Source of the DNA: Streptomyces antimycoticus | GTDB lineage: Bacteria; Actinomycetota; Actinomycetes; Streptomycetales; Streptomycetaceae | Direction of reading: 5' to 3' | DNA: 64,000 nt | Assembly (NCBI RefSeq): GCF_005405925.1 | Contig: NZ_BJHV01000001.1 | Coordinates: 8,680,001 to 8,744,000, forward strand | Shown here: positions 8,677 through 16,913 of the stretch, in pieces | Position numbering within the stretch: position 1 is the first letter of the stretch | How the letters are laid out: the number at the start of each line of letters is the position of its first letter | Program-made: the position numbers and the translations under genes | The notes under the pieces: generated by a model | Seen by the model: only the letters and a program-made list of their open reading frames with translations | Told to the model about the DNA's origin: nothing | Databases searched by the model: none

Positions 8677-9540
8677 GTGGCAGCACCAACGGGACCGACG
8701 GTCCGTCGCATGCAACTCGGCTGGGAGCTCAAGCGGTTGCGGGACGAGGCCGGATTCACCCTCGCGGAGGCGGTGGATGGGTTGACGTTTTCCACCACGA
8801 AGCTGTTCCGCGTCGAGAACGGCCTCTCGGCCCTGCCCAAGTCCGCTGACTTGAAAGCCCTCTTGGACCGATACGGCGTCGAGGACGAAAACGACCTGGA
8901 CTTTCTCATGCAGATCCACCGTGACTCCCTCAATCGGGGCTGGTGGTCCGTCTACCGAAGCGTGCTTCCGTCCGGCGTGGGCATGCACATCGGTCTGGAG
9001 AACGGAGCCCGTACCAGCCGGACGTGGCAGCCGAACGTGGTCTTCGGTTTGTTGCAGACAGAGCGCTACGCGAGGGAACTGTTCCAGGCCGCCAAGCCGG
9101 TCGAGGAGACCACGACCGAGTTCGTCGAGCGGCACATCCAGATCCGGATGGAACGCAAAAAGGCCCTGAGGCGCAGGGACAATCCCATGGAAGTCTGGGT
9201 CATCCAGGACGAAGCCTCGTTGCGACGAGTGGTCGGCAGCTCCGAAGTGATGCGTGAGCAGTACGAGGAGATCGAGACCCTGCTGGGGCTCGACAATGTG
9301 ACGGTCCAGATCCTTCCGATGGCCACCCCCGCGTATCGACCTCATACGAACTTCAACCTATGGGAGTTCGGCACCCCGTTGCCGTCCGTGGTGCAGAGCG
9401 ACGCCGTCGACGGATCCGACATCAGCGACAAGGAAACGACGATCTGGTCCTTCTCCCGCAGGTTCGAGAACCTGCGGGCCGCGGCTCTCGCTCCTGGCGA
9501 GACATCGGCATTCCTACAACGACTAGCACGAGAGGTCTGA
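8677..9540 (+). CDS. HTH (XRE) regulator with DUF5753-type C-terminal domain, WhiJ-like
   Basis: The product has 287 residues from GTG 8677; GGGAGG lies 7 bases upstream. An XRE helix-turn-helix fills roughly residues 10-65 (LGWELKRLRDEAGFTLAEAVDGL...KLFRVENGLSALP). It is followed by the DUF5753-like effector part (YARELFQAAKP, EVWVIQDEASLRRVVGSSEVMREQ, VTVQILPMATPAYR). Such proteins pair with small DUF397/BldB-like partners in Streptomyces and influence development or secondary metabolism. The partner follows 1 bp downstream. Confidence 0.9.
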   Translation: MAAPTGPTVRRMQLGWELKRLRDEAGFTLAEAVDGLTFSTTKLFRVENGLSALPKSADLKALLDRYGVEDENDLDFLMQIHRDSLNRGWWSVYRSVLPSGVGMHIGLENGARTSRTWQPNVVFGLLQTERYARELFQAAKPVEETTTEFVERHIQIRMERKKALRRRDNPMEVWVIQDEASLRRVVGSSEVMREQYEEIETLLGLDNVTVQILPMATPAYRPHTNFNLWEFGTPLPSVVQSDAVDGSDISDKETTIWSFSRRFENLRAAALAPGETSAFLQRLAREV

Positions 9541-9541
9541 C

Positions 9542-9754
9542 ATGACCCACCGCATAGCGTCTGACACCGCGCCGGAAGGCGCATGGTTCAAGTCCTCCTA
9601 CAGCGAGGCGAACGGCACCATGTGCGTGGAGATCGCCCACCTGCCCCACACCGCCCAGGTCGGCATCCGCGACTCCAAGGATAAGAACGGCCCTGCCCTG
9701 GTCGTCCCGGCCGGGGCCTGGGCGGAGTTCGTCGCCGCAGTGCGCAAGGTCTGA
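9542..9754 (+). CDS. DUF397 small protein, partner of the WhiJ-like regulator
   Basis: The product has 70 residues with the full DUF397 pattern: WFKSSYSEANGTMCVEIAHLP, VGIRDSKDKNGPALVVPAGAWAEFVAAV. The start is 1 bp after the stop of the HTH gene, with GAGAGG just upstream. Family knowledge places such proteins as partners, sometimes antagonists, of the neighbouring HTH regulator. Confidence 0.93.
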   Translation: MTHRIASDTAPEGAWFKSSYSEANGTMCVEIAHLPHTAQVGIRDSKDKNGPALVVPAGAWAEFVAAVRKV

Positions 9755-10153
9755 CGGCGCTGGGGACGGGCGACCAGGCGCGGGCATCGTCTCGCGCCTT
9801 CGGCGCATGTGAGCAGCGGCGGCGGGGGTGGGGGCACGGCGCCGTCGCCGTCTGCCGGGCCGGTGGGGCAGCCTCTCCCGGGTACCCCTCTCAGAATGCT
9901 TGATCTGACGCAACTAATCTGTCAAACGTTTTCCAGGGGGACCCCACCCCCGCCGCAGTCCGGACTGCTCCTCAACATGGGCCGACGGGGGCCGCCACCG
10001 GGCCTCGCCCCCACCGGCCCGGTGGTCGGCGACGGAGCCCAGCCAGGGCACCCCCGGCCCCATGCTCAAAGGCGCCGAAGGCGCGAACGGCGCCGCACCG
10101 ACGCACGAAAACCGTTCGCGGAACGCACCCGCCCCCAACTACCGTGCTCCGCC
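9755..10153. other. Non-coding GC-rich gap with one stem-loop
   Basis: No credible gene is seen over about 400 bp. AGGCGCG at 9776-9782 pairs with CGCGCCT at 9793-9799 (plus two inner pairs) to give a likely terminator for the HTH/DUF397 pair. Positions 10064-10100 are rich in GGCGCC-type short repeats. No clear promoter was found. Confidence 0.5.
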
Positions 10154-10786
10154 GTGGACATCGACGATCCCAAGGACGTGGTCAGGCGCGGTTACGACGC
10201 GCTCTCCCGCCACTACGAGCAGTCCTACGCCACCGAAACCAAGTACCAGCCCTGGCTCGGGGCGCTCCAGGAGCGCATTCCGCCCGCCGCCACCGTGCTG
10301 GACCTGGGGTGCGGCTGCGGCGTCCCGGTCGCCCGCGCGCTGGCCTCCGCCGGGCACCGGGTGACCGGTGTCGACATCAGCGGGGAGCAGATCCGCCGGG
10401 CGCGGGAGCTGGTGCCGGAGGCCGAGTTCCGCCAGGCCGACGCCACGGCGGTGGAGTTCCCGGCCGCCTCCTTCGACGCCGTGGTCTCCCTCTACGCCCT
10501 GATCCACCTCCCCCTGGCCGAACAACCTCCGCTCCTCGCCAGGATCGCCACCTGGCTCCGGCCCGGCGGCTGGCTCCTGGCCACCACCGGGCACACCGCC
10601 TGGACCGGCGCCAATGACAACTGGCTCGGCGGTGGCGCCACGATGTGGTGGAGCCACGCCGACGCCGCGACCTACCGGGACTGGCTCACCCGGGCCGGAC
10701 TGACCGTCGAGGGCGAGGAGTTCGTCCCCGAAGGCGACAGCGGCCACGCCCTGTTCTGGGCGCGGCGGCCGGTCGCGGGGGAGTGA
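10154..10786 (+). CDS. Class I SAM-dependent methyltransferase
   Basis: The product has 210 residues from GTG 10154 (the open frame extends further 5' but lacks coding character). SAM-binding motif I is VLDLGCGCGVPVARAL, followed by VTGVDISGEQIRRARE (acidic residue after beta2), ADATAVEFPAASFDAVVSLYALIH (motif II) and LRPGGWLLAT (motif III). It resembles small ubiquitous Streptomyces methyltransferases of unknown substrate. It converges on the secreted hydrolase gene with only 19 bp between the stops. Confidence 0.87.
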   Translation: MDIDDPKDVVRRGYDALSRHYEQSYATETKYQPWLGALQERIPPAATVLDLGCGCGVPVARALASAGHRVTGVDISGEQIRRARELVPEAEFRQADATAVEFPAASFDAVVSLYALIHLPLAEQPPLLARIATWLRPGGWLLATTGHTAWTGANDNWLGGGATMWWSHADAATYRDWLTRAGLTVEGEEFVPEGDSGHALFWARRPVAGE

Positions 10787-10805
10787 TGAGCGGCGGGGTC
10801 CCGGG

Positions 10806-11930
10806 TCAGCCGATGGGGCTGTCCGCGGCGGGCTTCTGCCAGGCGCAGCTACCGAGCGTGGCACGGCCCTTGGCGACCAGCGGGTCGGCGATCCGGGCCG
10901 GTGGCATGGAGCTGTGGCCCCGGTAGCAGATCACGGTGCGGTCCGTGTGCCCGGCGAGGTCGACGAGGATCTGGTCCCAGTGCCGGTACTGCACGTCATG
11001 GCCCGAATCGGCATAGCTGCGCACGGTCGGGTGGCCGGGCAGGTGCTGCTTCCAGGTGTCGATCGTGCTGGGCGGCACGGTTGTGTCCTTCTTCCCGCTG
11101 TAGAGCGTGACCGGGGCCGTCAGCTTCGACAGATCGGGGCCGGGCCGCCGGCAGTAGAGCTTCTGCTCATGCACCTGAGGCGCGGGGTCGGCCTTCTGGC
11201 CACGCTGGTTGTAGGTGCGGGCGCCGTCCTCGAAGGCGGTGTCGGCGAAGCCGGGGATGCGCTTGGTCGGGCTGTCGTCCGGGAGCGCCCACCAGACGCG
11301 GGGATCGGCGATCTGCTTCTCCAGCGACTTGCCCAGCTCCTCGTCGGACATCGAGCAGTACGGACGCTGGGCGCCGTACGGCGGCAGAGCGGCGGCCAGG
11401 TGCAGTGACTGGACCCGGTCCGGGGCCAGGGACGCCAGCTCGGCGGCGTACGGACCGCCGCCCGAGATGGCGATCACACTGACCTTGCGCACCCCGACGC
11501 GGTCCAGCACCTCGAGCGCGTCCTTCGCGAAGTCCGCCTTCCCCAGGCCCTTGTCGAACTCCGTGTCCCCGAAGCCGTTGCGCTCGACCGATATCAACCG
11601 CAGCCCGAGGGACTCGCGGGTGCTGCGCAGGAAGTCCGTCATATGGGCCACCCGCGCGCTGGTGCCCGTGCCGCCGATGTAGAGCACCGGCTTTCCGTCC
11701 CGGGGGCCGTCGTCGATGTAGTGGGCGGTGCGCCCCGACTCCAGTTTCATCCCCCGGACTTCGGGGCCGAGCGAGTCGAAGTCGTCCTGGATGCGGGCCC
11801 GGTGGACATCGGTGGCATGCGGCTCACGTGGCGCCGTTGCCGTGGCGGTGGCGCTCACGGCTGCGGAGCCGGTGAGCAGGGCGGTGGCGACGGCGGTGGC
11901 GGCGATCCCGGTGACGAGGGCTCTGGGCAT
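10806..11930 (-). CDS. Secreted alpha/beta hydrolase
   Basis: The product has 374 residues. An N-terminal signal peptide (ALVTGIAATAVATALLTGSAAVSA) precedes an alpha/beta hydrolase core: nucleophile elbow VIAISGGGPYAAELA (the first Gly of GxSxG is Ala), a likely acid in YSGKKDTTVPPS, and the His in SGHDVQYRH. Paired cysteines in the C-terminal half (YCSM, YCRRP, VICYRG, GSCAWQ) suit an extracellular, disulfide-bonded protein. It follows the lasso exporter genes on the same strand but lies outside the direct repeat that brackets that cluster. Confidence 0.85.
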   Translation of the reverse strand: MPRALVTGIAATAVATALLTGSAAVSATATATAPREPHATDVHRARIQDDFDSLGPEVRGMKLESGRTAHYIDDGPRDGKPVLYIGGTGTSARVAHMTDFLRSTRESLGLRLISVERNGFGDTEFDKGLGKADFAKDALEVLDRVGVRKVSVIAISGGGPYAAELASLAPDRVQSLHLAAALPPYGAQRPYCSMSDEELGKSLEKQIADPRVWWALPDDSPTKRIPGFADTAFEDGARTYNQRGQKADPAPQVHEQKLYCRRPGPDLSKLTAPVTLYSGKKDTTVPPSTIDTWKQHLPGHPTVRSYADSGHDVQYRHWDQILVDLAGHTDRTVICYRGHSSMPPARIADPLVAKGRATLGSCAWQKPAADSPIG

Positions 11931-11989
11931 ATGTCTCTCCTGGCCGTAGGGGGAAGGCGGCGTTGATCAGGTGGAACGAACGCCACCTA

Positions 11990-12011
11990 CCCCCTCCGAT
12001 CCAGAAGACTC
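11990..12011. repeat. Direct repeat, left copy, bracketing the lasso cluster
   Basis: This 22-bp stretch (CCCCCTCC then GATCCAGAAGAC then TC) matches 19903-19924 at 20 of 22 positions in the same orientation. The two copies lie just outside the first and last genes of the lasso cluster. Confidence 0.7.
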
Positions 12012-12025
12012 CGAACGGAGGGAAG

Positions 12026-12886
12026 CTAGTCGATCCTGGAGAAGCGCCGTGCCGCGGTGGCCAGGGCAACCAGCGCCAGTGCGCCGACGAACGCCATCTC
12101 CATCGCGATGGGCGGTTGCCAGCCCCACCAGCGTGGCCCGCCGCCGGTGCCGGCGTCGGACAGCGTGCGCCGCATCGCGTCGACGGCATAGGTCAGGGGG
12201 TTCGCCAACACCGCGCCGTTCAGCCACCCGGGGAGCCCGCTGACGGGGAAGAGCGCTCCGGACAAGAAGAGGAGAGGCATCATCGAGATTCCGACCACGG
12301 CCTGGAAGGTTTCTATGCGTTTGATGCTCACGGCGGCCAGTGCCCCCAGCGCGGTGAGTGCGAGTGTGGTCACCAGCAGTTCCATCAACACCGGTGCGAA
12401 CAGAAGCGGGTCGTAGGTGACGCCGAGTACCCCGGCGATGCCGAGCACCAGCGCGCCGTATGCGGTGGCGGCGGTCGCGCCGCCCAGGCAGATACCGGCG
12501 ATCAACGCGCTGCGGCGCACCGGGGCGACCAGCATCTCGCGGAGGAAACCGGCCCGGCGGTCCCATACGATCGACACTCCTGTGTTCAGCGCGGGGGCCT
12601 GGACGACCATGAGGAGCATGCCGGGCAGGAAATAGGAGCGAAAGTCCGCGTCGTTGCCCGCGGTGCGCATGGCGGAGTTCAGTCCGGTTCCCAGGACCAT
12701 CAAGAACATCAGAGGCGTGAGCAGGCTCATGAGGAGGCCGACGGGGCTTCGGGAGAGCCGGATGAGTTCACGCTGCCACATGACCCGGACCGTGCGCAGA
12801 TTCCGGACGTGGGTGTTGCCGCTCCAGGAGGCTGTGGGCAGGAGTGCCGTCGGCGTGGTCTCGGAGGGTGCTTCGGTGGGGGCCAC
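12026..12886 (-). CDS. ABC-2 type permease of the lasso-peptide exporter (DrrB-like)
   Basis: The product has 286 residues with six predicted membrane segments of the ABC-2/DrrB type. Typical features are RELIRLSRSPVGLLMSLLTPLMFLMVLG at the first segment, the SIVWDRRAGFLREMLVAPVRRS loop, and FPVSGLPGWLNGAVLANPLTYAVDAMRR near the end. The start is 3 bp after the stop of the ATPase gene. The pair corresponds to the D (export/immunity) function of lasso-peptide operons; substrate assignment rests on context. Confidence 0.9.
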   Translation of the reverse strand: MAPTEAPSETTPTALLPTASWSGNTHVRNLRTVRVMWQRELIRLSRSPVGLLMSLLTPLMFLMVLGTGLNSAMRTAGNDADFRSYFLPGMLLMVVQAPALNTGVSIVWDRRAGFLREMLVAPVRRSALIAGICLGGATAATAYGALVLGIAGVLGVTYDPLLFAPVLMELLVTTLALTALGALAAVSIKRIETFQAVVGISMMPLLFLSGALFPVSGLPGWLNGAVLANPLTYAVDAMRRTLSDAGTGGGPRWWGWQPPIAMEMAFVGALALVALATAARRFSRID

Positions 12887-12889
12887 GGT

Positions 12890-13858
12890 CTATCCCTTCG
12901 TTCCGCGGCCGCCGGCGTCGACTTCCCGGATGGTGCGGCCGGTGTAGTGCAGAAAGACGTCGTCCAGGGTCGGCGGAGTCACGGTCACCGAGTGGACCGG
13001 AATCGTGAGTTCGGCGCACAGCCGGGGCACGAAGCCCGCCGCGTCCGACACTCGCAGGCCGATCCCCCGGGGCCCGGGAGTCGCCTCCAGCCCGAAGTGC
13101 TCGCGGATGGTCCGTACGGCCGTGTCGTCGTCGCCGGTGCGCAGCACTACCAGGTCAGCGCCGACAACGGCCTTGAGTTCGGTTGGAGTTCCCTCGGCCA
13201 CCAGGTGCCCGTCGTCGATGATGGCGATCCGGTCGCAGTGCTCGGCCTCCTCGAGGTGATGCGTGGTCAGGAAGACGGTGATGCGCTGCTCCTGTCGCAA
13301 CTCGTGGAGGTGTTCCCAGATCACGGCTCGGGTCTGCGGGTCGAGTCCCGTCGTGGGCTCGTCCAGGAACAGCACACGTGGGGTGTGCATCAGCCCACGG
13401 GCGATCTCCAGCCGTCGGCGCATACCGCCGGAGAAGGTGCGGACCGGATCGGAGTGCCGCTCGGCCAGGCCCATCAGATCCAGCATGGTGAGGGCTCGAT
13501 CGCGACCCTCGCGCCGGGGGAGGCCGTAGAGATCCGCGTGGAACCGCAAGTTCTGCCCGGCGGTCAGGTCCACGTCGAGGGTCGTTTCCTGGAAGACGAG
13601 CCCGATGCGGCGGCGCACCTCATCGGGCTCATGACGGATGTCGTGGCCGGCCACTTCGGCCCGGCCCGCGGTGGGGCGCAGAAGCGTGCTCAGCATGCCG
13701 ATGGAGGTGCTCTTGCCCGCGCCGTTGGGTCCGAGGAAGCCGAAGATCTCGCCGGAGGAAACCGTCAGGTCGAGGTCGCGCACGGCCGGAACGGCGCCGT
13801 AGCTCTTGCCGAGTCCTCGGGCCAGAACGGTGGTACCGGTGCCACCATTGCCATTCAC
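12890..13858 (-). CDS. ABC transporter ATPase of the lasso-peptide exporter (DrrA-like)
   Basis: The product has 322 residues from GTG 13858, which overlaps the stop of the B2 gene (GTGA). Walker A is GPNGAGKST, the Q-loop VFQETTLD, the signature TFSGGMRRRLEIARGL, and Walker B VLFLDEPTTGLDP with H-loop TTHHLEEAE. The C-terminal extension (LEATPGPRGIGLRV...PTLDDVFLHYTGR) matches the daunorubicin-resistance (DrrA) ATPase subfamily. It is translationally coupled within the lasso operon. Confidence 0.93.
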   Translation of the reverse strand: MNGNGGTGTTVLARGLGKSYGAVPAVRDLDLTVSSGEIFGFLGPNGAGKSTSIGMLSTLLRPTAGRAEVAGHDIRHEPDEVRRRIGLVFQETTLDVDLTAGQNLRFHADLYGLPRREGRDRALTMLDLMGLAERHSDPVRTFSGGMRRRLEIARGLMHTPRVLFLDEPTTGLDPQTRAVIWEHLHELRQEQRITVFLTTHHLEEAEHCDRIAIIDDGHLVAEGTPTELKAVVGADLVVLRTGDDDTAVRTIREHFGLEATPGPRGIGLRVSDAAGFVPRLCAELTIPVHSVTVTPPTLDDVFLHYTGRTIREVDAGGRGTKG

Positions 13859-14277
13859 CGGCGGCTCCGTACCGTCATGAGCACATGGAAGTACCGGATT
13901 TCGTCGATGTTCTCGCCGATGGGCTTGCCGTCGACCGCCACCCAGGCGTGGGCTTGGAAGGGCTGGGTGCGTACGCCGGTGCACCAGTCCGGCCAGGTGC
14001 CGGTCATCCGGCACAGCAGTGCGGCGGCGATGGAACGTTGCAGGCACCGGGGCCCGGCGCAGGGCACGCTGACCGCCACCACCGCGTTGCGGGCTCGCAG
14101 GGTCTGGGTCTCTGTCGCGGGCCGGGATCCGCGCCGCGCGCATTCCAGTACCTTGCGCAGACGCTGGGGCGGCAGGTAGGTGAGCACCCGGGCGATCCCC
14201 ACCGCGGTCAGCGCGGCCGGACGCAGATGCCACGGCGGAGTGGTGGGAGTCTCAAGGCTCAGGGCTCGCACGCTCAT
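13855..14277 (-). CDS. Lasso peptide B2 protein (leader peptidase, transglutaminase-like)
   Basis: The product has 140 residues from ATG 14277, overlapping the stop of B1 (ATGA). The cysteine-protease-like core shows Cys78 (GPRCLQRS), His110 (FQAHAWVAV) and Asp116 (VDGKPIGEN), the triad pattern of lasso B2 peptidases. Family knowledge: B2 cleaves the leader once B1 has delivered the precursor. The C-terminus (IRYFHVLMTV) is also typical. Confidence 0.93.
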   Translation of the reverse strand: MSVRALSLETPTTPPWHLRPAALTAVGIARVLTYLPPQRLRKVLECARRGSRPATETQTLRARNAVVAVSVPCAGPRCLQRSIAAALLCRMTGTWPDWCTGVRTQPFQAHAWVAVDGKPIGENIDEIRYFHVLMTVRSRR

Positions 14278-14531
14278 GAGGCCACCATCTTCGCGGCTCG
14301 AAGGGCGGCGACCAGTTTCTCGACGTCCGCCGTCGCCGCTTCGGGCGCTCCGGAGAAGCGTGTCCGCAGGGCCGAGGCGGCGGACCCGACGGTGCCGCCC
14401 GCGAGGAGGCAGCGGAGCACCAGCGCGCCGGTGTCGTTGAGCTGCCAGTACCGGCCGGTGCGTTCGTCGAGCAGCACCATGCCGGTGTCCGTTTCGGTGC
14501 TGGTCACATGGGAGGCGAGGGAGAAGGTCAC
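14274..14531 (-). CDS. Lasso peptide B1 protein (PqqD-like RiPP recognition element)
   Basis: The product has 85 residues from GTG 14531, overlapping the stop of the cyclase gene (GTGA). The PqqD/RRE winged-helix pattern is clear: GMVLLDERTGRYWQLNDTGALVLRCLL, then a helical C-terminus. It is expected to bind the precursor leader through its Y-x-x-P-x-L motif and present it to B2 and C. Length and gene order match split-B lasso operons of actinomycetes. Confidence 0.92.
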   Translation of the reverse strand: MTFSLASHVTSTETDTGMVLLDERTGRYWQLNDTGALVLRCLLAGGTVGSAASALRTRFSGAPEAATADVEKLVAALRAAKMVAS

Positions 14532-16366
14532 GATGCTCCTCGGACGGGTTGGGGTGTGGGAGTTCCGGCAGGTCTCGCATGGGTCGGCAGTGCCCGGAGC
14601 CACAGTTCGTTGGCGAGCGTCAGCTCGAAGGGCATGAGCGGCCGGGTGTCGATGTGCAGGCTGTTCAGGACGGTGCGGATGCCGTCGACGTCCACCAGCC
14701 CCAGATGGGCGAGCCGCGAGTCCTCGAACAGTTCCGTGAGACGGCGCCGGTGGCGGCGCAGCCCGATGTACAGCTCGGGGCTGGCGTCGGCCTTGCTCTG
14801 CCGGTCGAGGAGGTCATCGGGTGCGATGCCGCGCATCGCCGCGGCGAGGACCGGTTTGACCTGGCCGGGCGCCATACGGTCGGCCGGCCTGATGGACATC
14901 GCCGCCTCGAGTACCCGGTCGTCGATGAAGGGGGCCTGGAAGGAGACGCCGAATCCGGCGCCGATCCGCGAGCTCGTCCGCACGGCGGTGCCGTTGACCT
15001 GGGTCAACCGCAGCATCTCGTGGTGTACGGGAAGAGAGGCCAGCGGTTCGGGGTTCTGGGATGCGGCATGGTGGATCCGGCGGCGTACCGCGTCGATGGC
15101 ATCCGCGGTGGCCCAGGGAGGCATCTTCGGCGCGATCTCCCAGTCGACGGCGGTGCCCCAGGCGCGTTCGGCGGTGATGCCTTCGGCCGCCGAGGCCATC
15201 CACCGCGGGTAGGACTGGTTGTAGAGGAGAACATGCAGTGTGGTCGCCCAGGTCCAGCGGCGCATCGACTTCATCGCCCGGACCGGACGGACCGCGCTGA
15301 GCGGATGGCTGTGCGCGAGTGCCTGCAGCGACAGCGCACTGGGGATGAACAGCTCGTCCGAGCCGGTGCCCTGCAGATGTACGGCGGAGCCGTGGTCGGC
15401 GACAAGGCGCGCGACATGTTCCATCATCGGCCGACGGGCGAAGGACAGTGGCGTATCGGAGTCCTGGGCGGTGTCGCTGGCCACTTCCGCGTAGATCCCG
15501 GGCGTGGCGTTCATCGGGACCACGAGGTGCTGGGCGTGGGGCAGCCGGTCCGCGCACTGGGCGGCCCAGATCCTGTCCTCGTTCGCGGGGTCCGAGGACT
15601 GGACGTGGACGGTCACCAGCCGCGTGTCATGCCGGGCCGCGAGAAAGCACAGGCTCGTCGAGTCCTTCCCGCCGGAGAGGTCGGCGCTGATGGTGGCGCC
15701 CCGTGACGTACGTGCCGCGACGGCCGTCTCCAGGGCCTCGCGCAGCGCGGCGACCCCCGGTTCCAGCGGCAGTTCGGGCTCGGGCGGCGTCCAGTACCGG
15801 ATGGTGCGCTCGGTCCCGTCAGCGCGGATGTCCACGTAGTGGCCCGGGAGCAGGGTCCGCACTCCCCGCCATACGCTCGTCATGTTCAGTGGCCAGGGCG
15901 GACCGAAGGGGGTGAGCAGCTGCAACGCGAGCAGTTCTTCGTCGATGCCGGCACCCGTCATCGACGCTATGGTCTGCGGCCGGTCGGCTGCCACGGTCAC
16001 GCCGTCGACGCGGCCGTGGAAGAGCTGGCACGCGGTCGAGACGGTGCCTTGGGCCCGCACGCGTCCGCCGATCGACGCGACCAGGTGGAAACAGCCCGGC
16101 AGGGACCGGGCCAGCGTGTCCAGATCGTGCACGGAGCGAACGGTGCGGAGCCGCTCGGCCAACGAGGCGGGGGTCAGCGTGGTGGTTCCCAGCACCGCCG
16201 CGGAGTTCTGCCCCACGGAAGCGGTCACGACCTCGTGGTCGGCCCATCGGCCCACGATCAACGGGCGACCGGAGCTATGCGGAATCACGTGTGAGCGCGC
16301 CCAGTCCGGCAACAGCGCCGTGATTCCCGCACTCGCCGGATGATCCGGAAGGATCAGGAATTCCAT
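14528..16366 (-). CDS. Lasso peptide macrolactam synthetase (C protein, asparagine-synthase-like)
   Basis: The product has 612 residues from ATG 16366, with GGGAGA upstream. The C-terminal half has the ATP-pyrophosphatase PP-loop SGGKDS near residue 230, plus GTGSDELF and KPVLAAAMRG, as in asparagine synthetase B. The N-terminal half keeps the Ntn-like fold but starts with MEFLIL rather than the catalytic Met-Cys of glutaminases, as known lasso cyclases do. It should adenylate the ring-forming Asp of the core and close the isopeptide with the N-terminal amine. Confidence 0.94.
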   Translation of the reverse strand: MEFLILPDHPASAGITALLPDWARSHVIPHSSGRPLIVGRWADHEVVTASVGQNSAAVLGTTTLTPASLAERLRTVRSVHDLDTLARSLPGCFHLVASIGGRVRAQGTVSTACQLFHGRVDGVTVAADRPQTIASMTGAGIDEELLALQLLTPFGPPWPLNMTSVWRGVRTLLPGHYVDIRADGTERTIRYWTPPEPELPLEPGVAALREALETAVAARTSRGATISADLSGGKDSTSLCFLAARHDTRLVTVHVQSSDPANEDRIWAAQCADRLPHAQHLVVPMNATPGIYAEVASDTAQDSDTPLSFARRPMMEHVARLVADHGSAVHLQGTGSDELFIPSALSLQALAHSHPLSAVRPVRAMKSMRRWTWATTLHVLLYNQSYPRWMASAAEGITAERAWGTAVDWEIAPKMPPWATADAIDAVRRRIHHAASQNPEPLASLPVHHEMLRLTQVNGTAVRTSSRIGAGFGVSFQAPFIDDRVLEAAMSIRPADRMAPGQVKPVLAAAMRGIAPDDLLDRQSKADASPELYIGLRRHRRRLTELFEDSRLAHLGLVDVDGIRTVLNSLHIDTRPLMPFELTLANELWLRALPTHARPAGTPTPQPVRGAS

Positions 16367-16382
16367 GTCGATCTCCCTGTCG

Positions 16383-16412
16383 GGCGGACCCGGGATCATT
16401 CCCGGGTCCGCC
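16383..16412 (-). terminator. Strong stem-loop between precursor A1 and the cyclase gene
   Basis: GGCGGACCCGGGA (16383-16395) and TCCCGGGTCCGCC (16400-16412) form a perfect 13-bp stem with a 4-base loop and no U-tract. It lies in the operon just before the ribosome binding site of the cyclase gene. It probably attenuates read-through or protects the precursor mRNA's 3' end, giving more precursor than enzyme. Confidence 0.75.
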
Positions 16413-16443
16413 ATTTCGCCTGGTCGTAGTCAAAGCCAGGGGT

Positions 16444-16575
16444 TTAGAAGTCGAACCACCAGCCGAAGAACGGGTTGTCGAGCCACCGGCCGATGTTCTG
16501 GTCGCGGGTGAGATCGGCGAACGGGCCGACCTCGACCAGAACCGGTGTCTCGTATTCCCATTGCTCTGTGACCAC
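16444..16575 (-). CDS. Lasso peptide precursor A1
   Basis: The product has 43 residues from GTG 16575, with GAGGAG upstream. The leader carries the exact RRE-binding pattern YxxPxLxxxGxFxxxT (Y8, P11, L13, G17, F19, T23). By the Thr(-2) rule the leader ends at Arg24 and the core is DQNIGRWLDNPFFGWWFDF (19 residues). Asp9 of the core would close a nine-residue ring with the amine of Asp1, leaving a 10-residue tail rich in Phe/Trp plugs. An N-terminal Asp is unusual for a lasso core. The prediction rests on the leader motif and ring geometry. Confidence 0.88.
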   Translation of the reverse strand: MVTEQWEYETPVLVEVGPFADLTRDQNIGRWLDNPFFGWWFDF

Positions 16576-16622
16576 GAAGAATCAGCTCCTCGGATTGATG
16601 GCCGCTGCCGGGCCGAAAGGGC

Positions 16623-16657
16623 CCGGGTGACGGACGCGGAATGCGTCCGTCACCCGG
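16623..16657 (-). terminator. Strong stem-loop between precursors A2 and A1
   Basis: CCGGGTGACGGACGC (16623-16637) and its exact complement (16643-16657) form a perfect 15-bp stem with a 5-base loop. The transcript continues into A1 without a U-run, so partial termination or mRNA stabilisation is likely rather than a full stop. A second such stem follows A1. Confidence 0.75.
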
Positions 16658-16690
16658 ACCGTGAGGCCGGCCCTCACGCGGACCAGGGGT

Positions 16691-16825
16691 TTAGAGGTCG
16701 AACCAGGCGGTCCAACCGAACGGGTTGTCGAGCCACCTGCCGCAGCAGGTGACCCGGGTCAGCTCGGCGAAGTCGCCGATCTCGGCCAGCACCGGCGGCT
16801 CGTACTCCAGCTTTTCCGTGTTCAC
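16691..16825 (-). CDS. Lasso peptide precursor A2
   Basis: The product has 44 residues from GTG 16825, with GGAGAG upstream. The leader resembles A1 (EYEPPVLAEIGDFAELTR) with the same YxxPxLxxxGxFxxxT spacing. The predicted core is VTCCGRWLDNPFGWTAWFDL (20 residues), again with Asp at core position 9 in a GRWLDNPF block shared with A1. Val1 as ring nucleophile and the vicinal Cys3-Cys4 inside the ring are unusual. No other cysteine is present, so any disulfide would be vicinal or intermolecular. It is the first gene of the operon, closest to the promoter. Confidence 0.88.
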   Translation of the reverse strand: MNTEKLEYEPPVLAEIGDFAELTRVTCCGRWLDNPFGWTAWFDL

Positions 16826-16913
16826 GGACGCTCTCCTTTGTGTTGATTCACCATGCGGTGGTCGATCTCCTTGACCGCCGCGGCAACCAATGTGCTCGGG
16901 CGGCCGTGGACAG

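Noticed and set aside
10806..11930. The secreted hydrolase as a lasso tailoring or immunity enzyme
   Set aside because: It lies outside the direct repeats, is exported by signal peptide, and has a separate promoter gap; same strand alone is weak evidence.
11963..14179. A 738-codon open frame on the plus strand across the lasso exporter genes
   Set aside because: The minus strand holds clear ABC transporter and B2 motifs; the plus frame has no domain and shadow-like composition.
16444..16825. Lasso cores starting at the shared Gly (GRWLDNPF)
   Set aside because: Asp would then be at position 5, too small for a lasso ring, and Thr would not be at -2.
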